From positions 496,001-560,000 of the forward strand of contig NZ_JAANOW010000001.1 of NCBI RefSeq assembly GCF_011758805.1: 64,000 nt of DNA. The letters are read 5' to 3'. Both the position numbers and the translations under genes were made by a program. Each line of letters begins with the position of its first letter. The stretch's first letter is position 1. Shown in pieces: positions 28,571 through 36,483 of the stretch. The notes beneath the pieces were generated by a model, which was given only the letters and a program-made list of their open reading frames with translations, had not been told where the DNA came from and did no database searches. This stretch comes from Mycolicibacterium fluoranthenivorans. GTDB taxonomy: Bacteria > Actinomycetota > Actinomycetes > Mycobacteriales > Mycobacteriaceae.

Positions 28571-29046
28571 GTGCGCTCCTTCGTGATGGTGATTCCGAGC
28601 ATCCGCGCCTTCTCCCGCGCCAGCGGGGTGAGCACGGCCCGGCGGCCGAGGACCAGCGTGCCGCCGGCCAGGTCGGCGATGTGTCGTTCGGTCACCGCGC
28701 CGCTGTCCACGCGGTGCACCGCACCTGCGGGGGTGGCTTGGGTGGTGTTGCCCAGCCGAAACCGCAGCCGGCCCGCCTTGATGTCGGCCCGGTTCTTCGG
28801 ATTCTCGAACAGCCGCAGCAGTTTCCGCACGAAGCCGTCCAGGTCGGCATCGCTGGTCAGTCGCACCGTCTCGGTCCGGTGGCGCTCGTCGGCCGCGCGT
28901 GGACCGGTGGGGTCCGGGCCGGCCTGCTGAACGGGACCCGTGGGCGGCGGGGGCGGGGTGGTCCGGATACCGATGCCGACATCCCGGACTGCTTCGCGCA
29001 CCACCTCCCGCACCAGCGTGCGGAGTTCGTCGCGGTCCATGCTCAC
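28567..29046 (-). CDS. Uncharacterised RMM microcompartment protein with N-terminal amphipathic helix
   Basis: A 159-residue protein of unknown function conserved in position in RMM-type operons. Residues 3-23 (DRDELRTLVREVVREAVRDV) form an amphipathic helix, followed by a Pro/Gly-rich linker and then a compact domain at about 60-159 (LDGFVRKLLRLFENPKNRAD, RLRFRLGNT, VLGRRAVLTPLAREKARMLGI). A short helix plus disordered linker is the layout of an encapsulation peptide, so lumen targeting or shell-core bridging is plausible. The GTG at 29046 overlaps the upstream stop (GTGA); ATG at 29040 is an alternative. No catalytic motif is recognised. Confidence 0.8.
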   Translation of the reverse strand: MSMDRDELRTLVREVVREAVRDVGIGIRTTPPPPPTGPVQQAGPDPTGPRAADERHRTETVRLTSDADLDGFVRKLLRLFENPKNRADIKAGRLRFRLGNTTQATPAGAVHRVDSGAVTERHIADLAGGTLVLGRRAVLTPLAREKARMLGITITKERT

Positions 29047-29654
29047 GCTCGGGCCAGGGCATCGCGAGCGGCGTCCGCGGCCTGGCGGACGTCGGCCTCG
29101 GCACCGGAGAGGTATACCCGCCCCGTCGCACCGATCATCCGGAAGTCGACGACCTTGATGTCGGCGGCCTTCTCGGCCTCGTTGGTGGCCAGGATGGCAT
29201 AGGACGCGGGCTGCACTTCGAGCACGAACAGGGATTCGCCGGCCAGCACCATGGAACCGATCTTGTTGCGGTTGATCAGGAATGCGTGCTGATGGTCGAT
29301 GCTGGAGATGATCCGAGAAGCCAGGATGGTCGGCCGCACCGCGGCGTGCGAGTCGCCGCGTCGAGATTCCAGCAGCGAATCCAGCGCCGCGTCGGCGGCG
29401 GCCTGCACCGCACCCGTCTCGCCGTGGAACTCCAGGTAGCCGAATTGTCGCTCCACCACCAGGATTCCGGCCTTGACCTCGGCATGCTTGAGCGCCACGT
29501 CGGTGACGCCCTCGATGTCCAGGCCGGGGGCGACCTCGATGATCTGGGCGGCCTGGTTCGCCCGCGGCAGCGCACCCTTGATCCAGGTACCCAGATACGA
29601 CATCGTCTGCGGCTGCAGGCGGTCGATGAAGATGAAGGAACGGAGTTCAGCCAC
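29043..29654 (-). CDS. Tandem-domain microcompartment shell protein (BMC-T), second copy
   Basis: A 203-residue tandem BMC protein starting with GTG at 29654, with an AGAGG element upstream. Domain 1 covers about residues 5-95 (SFIFIDRLQPQTMSYLGTW, VAPGLDIEGVTDVALKHAEV). Domain 2 covers about 105-200 (LVLEVQPAS-type motif seen as LFVLEVQPASYAILATNEAEK, then MIGATGRVYLSGAEADV). It is the first shell gene after the aldehyde dehydrogenase (4-bp gap). Together with the BMC-T, BMC-H and BMC-P genes downstream it completes the four-protein RMM shell. Confidence 0.9.
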   Translation of the reverse strand: MAELRSFIFIDRLQPQTMSYLGTWIKGALPRANQAAQIIEVAPGLDIEGVTDVALKHAEVKAGILVVERQFGYLEFHGETGAVQAAADAALDSLLESRRGDSHAAVRPTILASRIISSIDHQHAFLINRNKIGSMVLAGESLFVLEVQPASYAILATNEAEKAADIKVVDFRMIGATGRVYLSGAEADVRQAADAARDALARA

Positions 29655-29658
29655 GGAT

Positions 29659-31206
29659 CTACCTCTTGATCAGTTGTGCGAGTTCTTCGACGACCAGGGC
29701 GCGCAGTTCGGCGCGCAGGGCATCGAGATTCGGGTCGGTCGAGCGCGCCGGTGCGGGGTATGCCGGCCGCGGCGGGGTCAGGGTCGCGCCGCGATCGTTG
29801 GAGGCCCGCGGGTACGCGGGAACCGGACCGGACGGTGTCCGCCACGGCACGATGCCGCCGAAATCGCCCATCGGCACCGCGCTTTCGGTGTTGTAGGCGA
29901 TGCGGGCCCAGTTGATCAGGTTCTGCGGTGCCAGGTTCTCGCCGATGGAACTGCGACCGACGAATCCGGTGCCGATGGTCATCGACGGTGCCAGGTTGGT
30001 GTCCAGGCCGGAGCTGCCGGTGCTGTTACCGACGTTCACCGATACCCGCAGCACCGGCACCTGCGCCGCGAAATCGGCGATCACCGAGGGGTTCTCGCTG
30101 TGGATGGCCGCCGAATGACCCGCACCGCCGATCCGCACCACGGCCCGGGCCGCGCGGATACCGCGGGCCGCATCCGCGGCGGTGGTCATCCCGAGAACCG
30201 GGGAGAGTTTCTCATGGGCCAGCATCTCCTCGGCGATCACATCGCCGAACGGAGCGATGAGCACCTTGGTCTTCTGGGTGACGCGCAGACCGGCCTGTCC
30301 GGCGATCCACGCGGCGTCGCGGCCCACGACCTCGGTGTTGAGCCGGCCGTCGGCGAACATGTAGGCCCGCAACCGCCGTGCGCCGTCCTCGTCGAGGAGG
30401 TGTGCTCCAGCTCTGGTGAGGGCCCCGCGCAGCTTGTCGGCGATGGAATCCTCTGCGATGAGCACGGATTCGTTGGTGCACAACACCGAGTTGTCGAAGG
30501 CCTTGCTGTCCACGATGCGCGTGGCGGCCGCGGCCAGGTCGGCGCTGGCATCGACGAACACCGGCACATTGCCGGGCCCGACGCCCAGCGCCGGGTTGCC
30601 CGACGAGTATGCCGCGCGGACCACGCCCGTTCCGCCGGTGGCCACGATGACATCGGTGCGGTCATCGGCCATCAACGCCTGCACCAGCGGAATCGACGGC
30701 TCGTCGACCACCTGCACGACACCGTCCGGTGCGCCCGCGGCGACCGCCGCCGCCGCGAGCACCCGGGCCGCGTCGGCCGAGCAGCGGGCGGCCCGCGGGT
30801 GCGGCGCGAGGACGACGGCATTGCGGGTCATCAGGGCGAGGATCGTCTTGAAGTACACGGTGGCAACGGGATTGGTGGTCGGCGTCAAGGCCAGTACCAC
30901 CCCGGCAGGGCGGGGGAGTTCGACGATCTTGCGGGCGGCGTCGATGCGCGGTGTCACGTAGTCGTCACCGCGGTAGTAGTCGACGATGCCCCGCGAGCAC
31001 GCCCGGTTCTTGGTCGCCTTGTCGGCCACCACGCCCATCCCGGTTTCGGCGACCGCCTCGGCGGCGAACCGTTCGGCTTCGGCGTGGGCCGCCTCGGCCA
31101 CCGCGTGCACGATCGCCGACACGGCTGTCGAGTCATACTCGGCATAGGCCGCGGCCGCCCAACGGGCCCGTTCGAGCATGTGGCCCGCCTGTGCGGTGCT
31201 GGTCAT
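29659..31206 (-). CDS. CoA-acylating aldehyde dehydrogenase (PduP-like) with C-terminal encapsulation peptide
   Basis: A 515-residue acylating aldehyde dehydrogenase, expected to turn propionaldehyde, NAD+ and CoA into propionyl-CoA inside the shell. The catalytic cysteine is C243 in NSVLCTNESV. LALTPTTNPVATVYFK and NAVVLAPHPRAA are typical of the PduP/EutE group. After the catalytic fold ends near residue 455, a Pro-rich linker (about 456-490) leads to a terminal amphipathic helix (LDALRAELRALVVEELAQLI). That is the layout of a C-terminal encapsulation peptide, whereas PduP itself carries its peptide at the N-terminus. Its stop lies 4 bp before the shell gene and its start overlaps the lyase gene. 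Confidence 0.9.
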   Translation of the reverse strand: MTSTAQAGHMLERARWAAAAYAEYDSTAVSAIVHAVAEAAHAEAERFAAEAVAETGMGVVADKATKNRACSRGIVDYYRGDDYVTPRIDAARKIVELPRPAGVVLALTPTTNPVATVYFKTILALMTRNAVVLAPHPRAARCSADAARVLAAAAVAAGAPDGVVQVVDEPSIPLVQALMADDRTDVIVATGGTGVVRAAYSSGNPALGVGPGNVPVFVDASADLAAAATRIVDSKAFDNSVLCTNESVLIAEDSIADKLRGALTRAGAHLLDEDGARRLRAYMFADGRLNTEVVGRDAAWIAGQAGLRVTQKTKVLIAPFGDVIAEEMLAHEKLSPVLGMTTAADAARGIRAARAVVRIGGAGHSAAIHSENPSVIADFAAQVPVLRVSVNVGNSTGSSGLDTNLAPSMTIGTGFVGRSSIGENLAPQNLINWARIAYNTESAVPMGDFGGIVPWRTPSGPVPAYPRASNDRGATLTPPRPAYPAPARSTDPNLDALRAELRALVVEELAQLIKR

Positions 31207-32483
31207 GTGTTCTTCCTTCCCCGCGCAGCGGTTTTGGCCCGGGCCACGGCGACGTCGAGCCGGTCCAGCACGTCCTCACACAGTTCTCGGGAGAGCAGCA
31301 GACCCGGTTTGAACTGCAGTACACGGGGATCCAGGGTCGAGAAGATGGCCCACACCCCGTTCTCGTAGAGCTCACGCATGACGAACTTGGCGCCTTCGGG
31401 GTGGTCGAACTCGAGGCCGATCACCACGCCGTTCTGCCGGATGCCGATGAACCAGTCCGGCTGGCCGGCCTGGATGCGGCGTAGCCCGTGGTCGAACAGA
31501 TCGGAGATGTAGTGCACCATCGAGCGCACCTCGGGACGGCAGCTGATCTCCAGGGTCTTGATCGCGGCGACGCAACCGAGTTCGGCCCCGCCGAACGTCG
31601 AGATGTGTCCGAAACCGTCCTGATCGAGCCACTGTGCGGCCCGGTCACCCAGCAGTGCCGCGGTGATCGGGTACATGCCACCCGACAGGCCCTTGCCGGT
31701 CACCATGATGTCCGGCTCGATCCCGTGCTTGGTGATGGCCCACAGCTCGCCGGTACGCATCAGTCCGGTCTGCACCTCGTCGGCGATGTAGAGCGTGCCG
31801 TGTTTCTCGGTGGCCGCCTTCACCGCTTCCAGATAACCCGGTGCGGGAAGCGGGAATCCGTAGGTGGCCGGAATGGTCTCCATGATGACCGCGGCGATAT
31901 CTCCGGAGGCCAGTACGCGCTCCATCGCGTCGATATCGTTGAACGGCACCTGGAGGAACTCGTCGGGGTTGTCGGACAGGAAGAGTTTGGCAAACCGATC
32001 GTCGCCGGTGGCGACCGCCAGTCCGGTGTGACCGTGGTAGGCCTTCACGATCGAGACGATCTTGCGGCGCTGGGTGGCGTGCCGGGCGCTCTTGAGCGCG
32101 ATGTCGATAGCCTCACCACCGCCGGAGCCGAAGGCGACCTTCTTGATCGACGCCGGTGCGGTTTCGACCAGGCGCTGGGCCAGCGCGGTGCGCGCCACCG
32201 AGGGAAAGTGGTGGTTGCCGACGTCGAAATGCGTCATGCCTTCTGTGATCGCCTGCATCACTTCGGGATTGCGATGACCGAGGTTGTAGGTGCCGCCGTT
32301 GAGATGCAGGTCGATGAGCCGGCGCCCACCCATATCCCACAGGAAGTACCCCTCGCGACGGTCGATCACCAGATCGACACCCGAGTCGGTCCAGAACTGG
32401 GTCTTGTCCGGGTTCCAGAACGTCTTCGCGCGCTCGAGCACCTCGGTCTTCGAAGCGAATGAGAACGTGCCGTAGTCGTACAT
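31203..32483 (-). CDS. Class III PLP enzyme, probable amino-alcohol O-phosphate phospho-lyase (RMM)
   Basis: A 426-residue class III aminotransferase-fold enzyme. The PLP lysine is K264 in TGKGLSGG and the Asp contacting the pyridine nitrogen is D235 in LYIADEVQTG. Other landmarks are GSGGGEAIDIALKSAR and YHGHTGLA. In RMM operons it stands between an amino-alcohol kinase and a CoA-acylating aldehyde dehydrogenase. It is therefore expected to eliminate phosphate and ammonia from 1-amino-2-propanol phosphate to give propionaldehyde, like ethanolamine-phosphate phospho-lyase. Ordinary transamination cannot be excluded by sequence alone. It is the first gene of the operon. Confidence 0.83.
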   Translation of the reverse strand: MYDYGTFSFASKTEVLERAKTFWNPDKTQFWTDSGVDLVIDRREGYFLWDMGGRRLIDLHLNGGTYNLGHRNPEVMQAITEGMTHFDVGNHHFPSVARTALAQRLVETAPASIKKVAFGSGGGEAIDIALKSARHATQRRKIVSIVKAYHGHTGLAVATGDDRFAKLFLSDNPDEFLQVPFNDIDAMERVLASGDIAAVIMETIPATYGFPLPAPGYLEAVKAATEKHGTLYIADEVQTGLMRTGELWAITKHGIEPDIMVTGKGLSGGMYPITAALLGDRAAQWLDQDGFGHISTFGGAELGCVAAIKTLEISCRPEVRSMVHYISDLFDHGLRRIQAGQPDWFIGIRQNGVVIGLEFDHPEGAKFVMRELYENGVWAIFSTLDPRVLQFKPGLLLSRELCEDVLDRLDVAVARAKTAARGRKNT

Positions 32484-32530
32484 GCGGCTCCTCTGCCGTC
32501 ACTGGGAAGCTGTGACGACGCCCACCGTAA

Positions 32531-32596
32531 AACGGTAGGACCAATTATGTCAATGGCTCAAATTGGGTCTTGCGCCAATCAATTGGTAGTGCCAAT
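32531..32596. promoter_or_regulatory. Divergent control region of microcompartment operon and permease, with GntR-type sites
   Basis: Within the 185-bp gap the palindrome ATTGGTAGTGCCAAT (32582-32596) matches the site at 25517-25531 in 13 of 15 positions. A partial copy AACGGTAGGACCAAT lies at 32531-32545. A third, wider ATTGG...CCAAT pair is at 32562-32579. The region is also locally AT-rich. Cooperative binding by the GntR regulator of this locus, controlling both directions, is the likely reading. Confidence 0.6.
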
Positions 32597-32668
32597 ATAC
32601 GAGAGGTTCCGGATGTGGCGTGCGCCACATCGAGCCTCCCTCTTCACGCGTGGAAGGTACGTCCATCA

Positions 32669-34210
32669 ATGACTGAGAACGTCGCACCACCTACTAAAAG
32701 ACCAGCTGGCGGCGCTGGTGACGTCCAACGACTGAAGCGCAACGCGGTGGGCACCATCGGCGTCATCTTCATGGCGGTGGCCACCGCGGCGCCGATCACC
32801 GCGATGGTCGGCAATGTCCCGATCGCTGTCGGATTCGGAAACGGTTCACATGCCCCGGCCGGCTATATCGTCGCGACCGTCGTCCTCGGGTTGTTCGCCA
32901 TCGGGTACGCGACCATGGCCAAACACATCACGGCCACCGGTGCCTTCTACGGCTACATCTCGCACGGTCTGGGGCGCATCATCGGTATGGCCAGCGGTCT
33001 GCTGATCACCATGGCCTACATCGTGTTCGAGGCGTCGCTCATCGGGATCTTCTCGTTCTTCTTCCAGAACCTGTTCGCGTCGCAGTTGCACATCCAGGTG
33101 CACTGGCTGATCCCGGCGCTGCTGATGCTCACGCTCAACTGCATCCTCACCTATTTCGACGTGAACCTGACGGCGAAGGTGCTCGGGGTGTTCCTGGTGA
33201 CCGAGATCGTCATGCTGGCCCTGGGTGCGCTGGCGGTGTTGGTCAAAGGTGGTGGACCCGAAGGGTTTGCCGTGGCCGAGACGCTCAATCCGATCGGTGC
33301 GTTCACGCCGGCGGCGGTCGCCGGGGCCAGCGCCGGACTGGGCCTGTTCTTCGCCTTCTGGTCGTGGGTCGGATTCGAGTCGACCGCGATGTACGGCGAG
33401 GAATCCAAGGACCCCAAGCGCATCATCCCGCGTGCCACCATGATCAGTGTCATCGGCGTCGGCCTCTTCTACGTGTTCGTGTCGTGGATGGCCATCGCCG
33501 GCACCGGTCCGCAGCGATCGGTCGAGCTGGCCCAGGATCCCGCCACCTCGTCGGAGATCTTCTTCGGGCCGGTGCGCGGCACCTACGGTGAATGGGCCAT
33601 CACGGTGTTCAACATCCTGCTGGTGACCGGATCGTTCGCCTGCGGTATGGCGTTCCACAACTGCGCGTCCCGGTATCTGTACGCCCTCGGCCGGGAAGGC
33701 CTGTCGCTGCGTCTGCAGAAGACCATCGGCGCCACGCACCCGACGCACGGATCGCCGCATGTCGCGTCGTTCGTGCAGACCGGGATCACGCTGGTGCTCA
33801 TCCTGGCCTTCTTCTTCGCGGGCATGGACCCCTACGTGCACATGTACACGCTGCTGGCGATCCTCGGCACCATGGCCATCATGGTGGTGCAGTCGCTCTG
33901 CGCCTTCTCGGTCATCGCGTACTTCCACTTCCACAAGAACCACCCGTCCAGCGCACACTGGTTCAAGACGTTCACCGCGCCGCTGCTCGGCGGTATCGGC
34001 ATGCTGTATGTGGTGTACCTGCTCTGGGAGCACAAGGACGCCGCTGCGGGTGCGGCGTCGGGCACGTTGCTGTTCAAGCTGACGCCGTGGATCGTGGTCG
34101 GACTGTTCGTGCTCGGGGTCGCGCTGGCCACCTACTTCCGGCTGCGTGACCCGCGCCGCTACGAACTGATCGGCCGGATCGTGTTCGAGGACAACGTCGT
34201 CCGAGAGTAG
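32669..34210 (+). CDS. APC-family amino acid/amine permease (RMM locus)
   Basis: A 513-residue transporter of the amino acid-polyamine-organocation superfamily with about 12 to 14 membrane segments. The first helix has the substrate-binding unwound segment in MAVATAAPITAMVGNVPIAVGFG. FAFWSWVGFESTAMYGEESKDPKR is the highly conserved APC helix 6-7 region. The start ATG at 32669 has GGAAGG 12 nt upstream. It is divergent from the microcompartment operon and shares its control region, so it probably imports aminoacetone, 1-amino-2-propanol or a related amine. Confidence 0.87.
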   Translation: MTENVAPPTKRPAGGAGDVQRLKRNAVGTIGVIFMAVATAAPITAMVGNVPIAVGFGNGSHAPAGYIVATVVLGLFAIGYATMAKHITATGAFYGYISHGLGRIIGMASGLLITMAYIVFEASLIGIFSFFFQNLFASQLHIQVHWLIPALLMLTLNCILTYFDVNLTAKVLGVFLVTEIVMLALGALAVLVKGGGPEGFAVAETLNPIGAFTPAAVAGASAGLGLFFAFWSWVGFESTAMYGEESKDPKRIIPRATMISVIGVGLFYVFVSWMAIAGTGPQRSVELAQDPATSSEIFFGPVRGTYGEWAITVFNILLVTGSFACGMAFHNCASRYLYALGREGLSLRLQKTIGATHPTHGSPHVASFVQTGITLVLILAFFFAGMDPYVHMYTLLAILGTMAIMVVQSLCAFSVIAYFHFHKNHPSSAHWFKTFTAPLLGGIGMLYVVYLLWEHKDAAAGAASGTLLFKLTPWIVVGLFVLGVALATYFRLRDPRRYELIGRIVFEDNVVRE

Positions 34211-34213
34211 CGC

Positions 34214-35128
34214 CTAGGTCGCAGCGGTGAACGCCCGCCGCAGTGTCGCAATCTGACTTCCGATGAAGTCTTGTGACACTGCGGTTTTGGGCGCTATGGC
34301 ATCGAAACCGTGGAACGCCCCCGCGACCACCTCGACCTCGACCGGGACCCCGGCCTCGCGCAGGCGCTGCGCATAGGCCAGGTCCTCGTCGTGAAACAGG
34401 TCGTGGGTGCCGACGCCGATCCAGGCGGGCGCAAGCCCGGACAGGTCCGGGTTGCGCGCGGGGACCGCCACCTCGGGATCGGCCCCGCCCAGATAGGCCC
34501 GCCAGCCGAATCCGTTGCTGCCCTGGGTCCACAGCCGGTGCCCCGGATCGTCGAACTCCGGGCCCACGGTCCGGTCGTCGAGCATCGGGTAGACCAGGAC
34601 CTGCGCGGCGAGCGGCACCTCACCCCGGTCCCGGGCGAGCAGGGCCAAGGCGGCGGCCATCCCGCCGCCGGCGCTGGCACCGCCGATGGCCAACCGCGAC
34701 GGGTCGACGGTGGGCAGCTGCGCCAGCCACGTCAACGCCGCGTAGCAGTCTTCGAGGCCGGCGGGGTACGGATTCTGTGGTGCCAGCCGGTACTGCACGG
34801 CGGCCACCGTCGCGCCCAGTTCGCCGGCGTAGCGCCGGCACAACTTGTCGTCCTGCGCCGGGCTGCCCAACACATAGCCGCCGCCGTGCATCCACAGCAG
34901 GGCGGGGCCGGGTTTCGCCACCCCGCGCGGGCGGTGCAGGCGCAGCGTGACCCCGGAACTCAGGGTCAGGACCTCCACCCCGTCCGGGACGGAGCGCCCC
35001 ATCCGCCGGGACAGGTACCGCATCACCGGGGCAGTTTTCGGGCCCACCAGGCCGCGCGGGATGAAACGCGCGATGCGGGCCAGATCGGGGTGGTACATGA
35101 CATCGGCTACGGGGCTGGGCACCCGCAC
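34214..35128 (-). CDS. lipW: Alpha/beta hydrolase, hormone-sensitive lipase family (LipW-like)
   Basis: A 304-residue esterase of the HSL family. The oxyanion hole HGGGY is in LLWMHGGGYVLGS, the nucleophile Ser in GGASAGGGMA, the catalytic Asp in GVGTHDLFHDED and the His in AGAFHGFDA. The GTG at 35128 is used; GTG 35122 and ATG 35098 are alternatives and no clear ribosome-binding site separates them. It lies 20 bp after the PhnF-like gene on the same strand but is unlikely to serve phosphonate use. Its identification with M. tuberculosis lipW (Rv0217c) rests on family, size and loose synteny. Confidence 0.75.
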   Translation of the reverse strand: MRVPSPVADVMYHPDLARIARFIPRGLVGPKTAPVMRYLSRRMGRSVPDGVEVLTLSSGVTLRLHRPRGVAKPGPALLWMHGGGYVLGSPAQDDKLCRRYAGELGATVAAVQYRLAPQNPYPAGLEDCYAALTWLAQLPTVDPSRLAIGGASAGGGMAAALALLARDRGEVPLAAQVLVYPMLDDRTVGPEFDDPGHRLWTQGSNGFGWRAYLGGADPEVAVPARNPDLSGLAPAWIGVGTHDLFHDEDLAYAQRLREAGVPVEVEVVAGAFHGFDAIAPKTAVSQDFIGSQIATLRRAFTAAT

Positions 35129-35148
35129 AGTATTGCGGCAATTCTGTA

Positions 35149-35859
35149 TTACGACAACGAAGTCTCGAAAGCGATCCGGTCACCGCGATAGAGCGCGCGC
35201 ACCGTCTCGATGGGTACCCCGTCGGTGTCGAGGGAGCGGCGGTGCAGCAGCAGCATCGGCATGGCCGTCGTGGTGTCCAGCAAGCTCGCCTCACGCGGTG
35301 CGGCCAACGCGGTCTCGATGCGTTCGGTGGCCGACCCGAAGACCACACCGGTGGCCCGGATCGCCGCATAGAGCGACGTCGTCGGGTCGAAGGTGGTACG
35401 CAACGCCCCGAACCGCCCGGCCGCCAGGTAGGTGCTCTCCAGCCCGATCCGGCGTCCGTCGGCGAGCAGCACCCGTTCCAGTTGCATGACGGTGCTGCCC
35501 GGCGCGATCGCGAGCGCCGCGGCGAGTTCCGGACCGGCTTCGATATCCTCCCAGCCCACCAGCAGGCGCCCGGGAACGCGGCCACGCTCGGCGGCGCCTT
35601 CGGTATAGGAGCGCAGCGACAACGGTTGCACCAGTTTCGGGGCGGCCACTACGGTGCCGCGGCCGCGCCGCTCGATACGGCCCTCGACCAGGAGTTCGTG
35701 CAGGGCCTGCCGGACGGTTTCGCGGGCCACCCCGAACCGCACCGCCAGTTCGCGTTCCGGCGGCACCGCATCGCCCTCGTGCAGAGCCTCCAGGATCTCG
35801 TCCAGCCCGGTGCGCACCACATACGGTTTGGGCACCGGTCTGGATGGCGGGGAGGTCAC
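35149..35859 (-). CDS. GntR-family (UTRA) repressor, PhnF-like
   Basis: A 236-residue HutC-type regulator with winged helix at about 20-75 (PPERELAVRFGVARETVRQALHELL) and a UTRA domain after about 90 (VMQLERVLLADGRRIGLESTYL, PIETVRALYRGDRIAF). Its start overlaps the stop of the HD-domain gene by 4 nt. The divergent promoter upstream of that gene contains TGGTCTATACCA, the reverse complement of the TGGTATAGACCA site known for mycobacterial PhnF. It is thus very likely the repressor of both arms of the phosphonate cluster. Confidence 0.82.
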   Translation of the reverse strand: MTSPPSRPVPKPYVVRTGLDEILEALHEGDAVPPERELAVRFGVARETVRQALHELLVEGRIERRGRGTVVAAPKLVQPLSLRSYTEGAAERGRVPGRLLVGWEDIEAGPELAAALAIAPGSTVMQLERVLLADGRRIGLESTYLAAGRFGALRTTFDPTTSLYAAIRATGVVFGSATERIETALAAPREASLLDTTTAMPMLLLHRRSLDTDGVPIETVRALYRGDRIAFETSLS

Positions 35860-36374
35860 CGGTGCAGCACCCGCCGCGCCACGGTCAGCACATCCTCGAT
35901 GGTCGCACCCCGGGCGCCGGGATCCTTGGCGGCATCGTCATAACGGCGCAACCGCAACGCATCCGGCCACCACGGGTGCGTGACGAATGCGGGGTCGACA
36001 CCGGGCCCGCCCTGGCGCGCCAGCGACAGCACCGACACCTGGGACGGCGTGTAGCCGGTATCGGTGGCCGCCAGGTAGCGCTTGGCGGCCACATGCGCAC
36101 CGGCCAGCCAGCCGACACGCTCGCCGAATCGCGGGGTCAGCCATGCGCGGGCCACCGCGTCGTGTTCCGGCCCGGCGTCGATGAGCGGACTGTGCCCCAG
36201 GTCGTGCAGGGCGGCGGCGAGCACCAACTCGTCATCGGCGGTGTCCTCGATCGCCTTGGCGGCGGACTGTAGGGCATGGTCCAGCTCGTCGACAGACTCC
36301 TCGTCCCACACCCCGCGCAACGAGCGCAGCACGGTGTGCAGTTCCTCGAGGGTTGTTTCGTCGAGAACTCGCAT
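35856..36374 (-). CDS. HD-domain protein, PhnZ-like phosphonate-degradation oxygenase family
   Basis: A 172-residue single HD domain of the group found in phosphonate operons. Predicted di-iron ligands are H33 (DHALQSA), H57/D58 (HDLGH), H71, H94 (AGAHVAAK) and an Asp at about 147 (RRYDDAAK). In PhnZ, which uses a mixed-valence di-iron centre to cleave 2-amino-1-hydroxyethylphosphonate to glycine and phosphate, a Tyr and a Glu near the N-terminus close the site. By ungapped alignment the Glu (E26) is kept and the Tyr is Trp (W23). No PhnY-type dioxygenase is in the window to make that substrate. A -10 hexamer lies 6 nt before the ATG. Confidence 0.8.
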   Translation of the reverse strand: MRVLDETTLEELHTVLRSLRGVWDEESVDELDHALQSAAKAIEDTADDELVLAAALHDLGHSPLIDAGPEHDAVARAWLTPRFGERVGWLAGAHVAAKRYLAATDTGYTPSQVSVLSLARQGGPGVDPAFVTHPWWPDALRLRRYDDAAKDPGARGATIEDVLTVARRVLHR

Positions 36375-36380
36375 GGCCCA

Positions 36381-36409
36381 ACAGTACCCCAGTTTGGTCT
36401 ATACCAATT
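36381..36409. promoter_or_regulatory. Divergent phosphonate promoter with PhnF-type operator
   Basis: TGGTCTATACCA at 36395-36406 is a perfect inverted repeat identical to the known mycobacterial PhnF half-site arrangement read on the other strand. On the minus strand TACTGT (36386-36381) is a TANNNT -10 ending 6 nt before the HD-gene ATG at 36374, so that transcript would be leaderless. The operator covers the spacer between this -10 and the expected -35, which explains repression. The FAD oxidase gene starts 77 bp away on the other side. Confidence 0.8.
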
Positions 36410-36483
36410 GTTCACTCAGTATTCGGCACCCCAACATGATCAGGTCGGGCGCAGGTCGCGGCGAGGGGCCATGGTCGACCACC

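Noticed and set aside
31203..32483. Simple omega-aminotransferase annotation
   Set aside because: The fold is the same, but the kinase upstream in the pathway and the microcompartment setting favour a phospho-lyase role.
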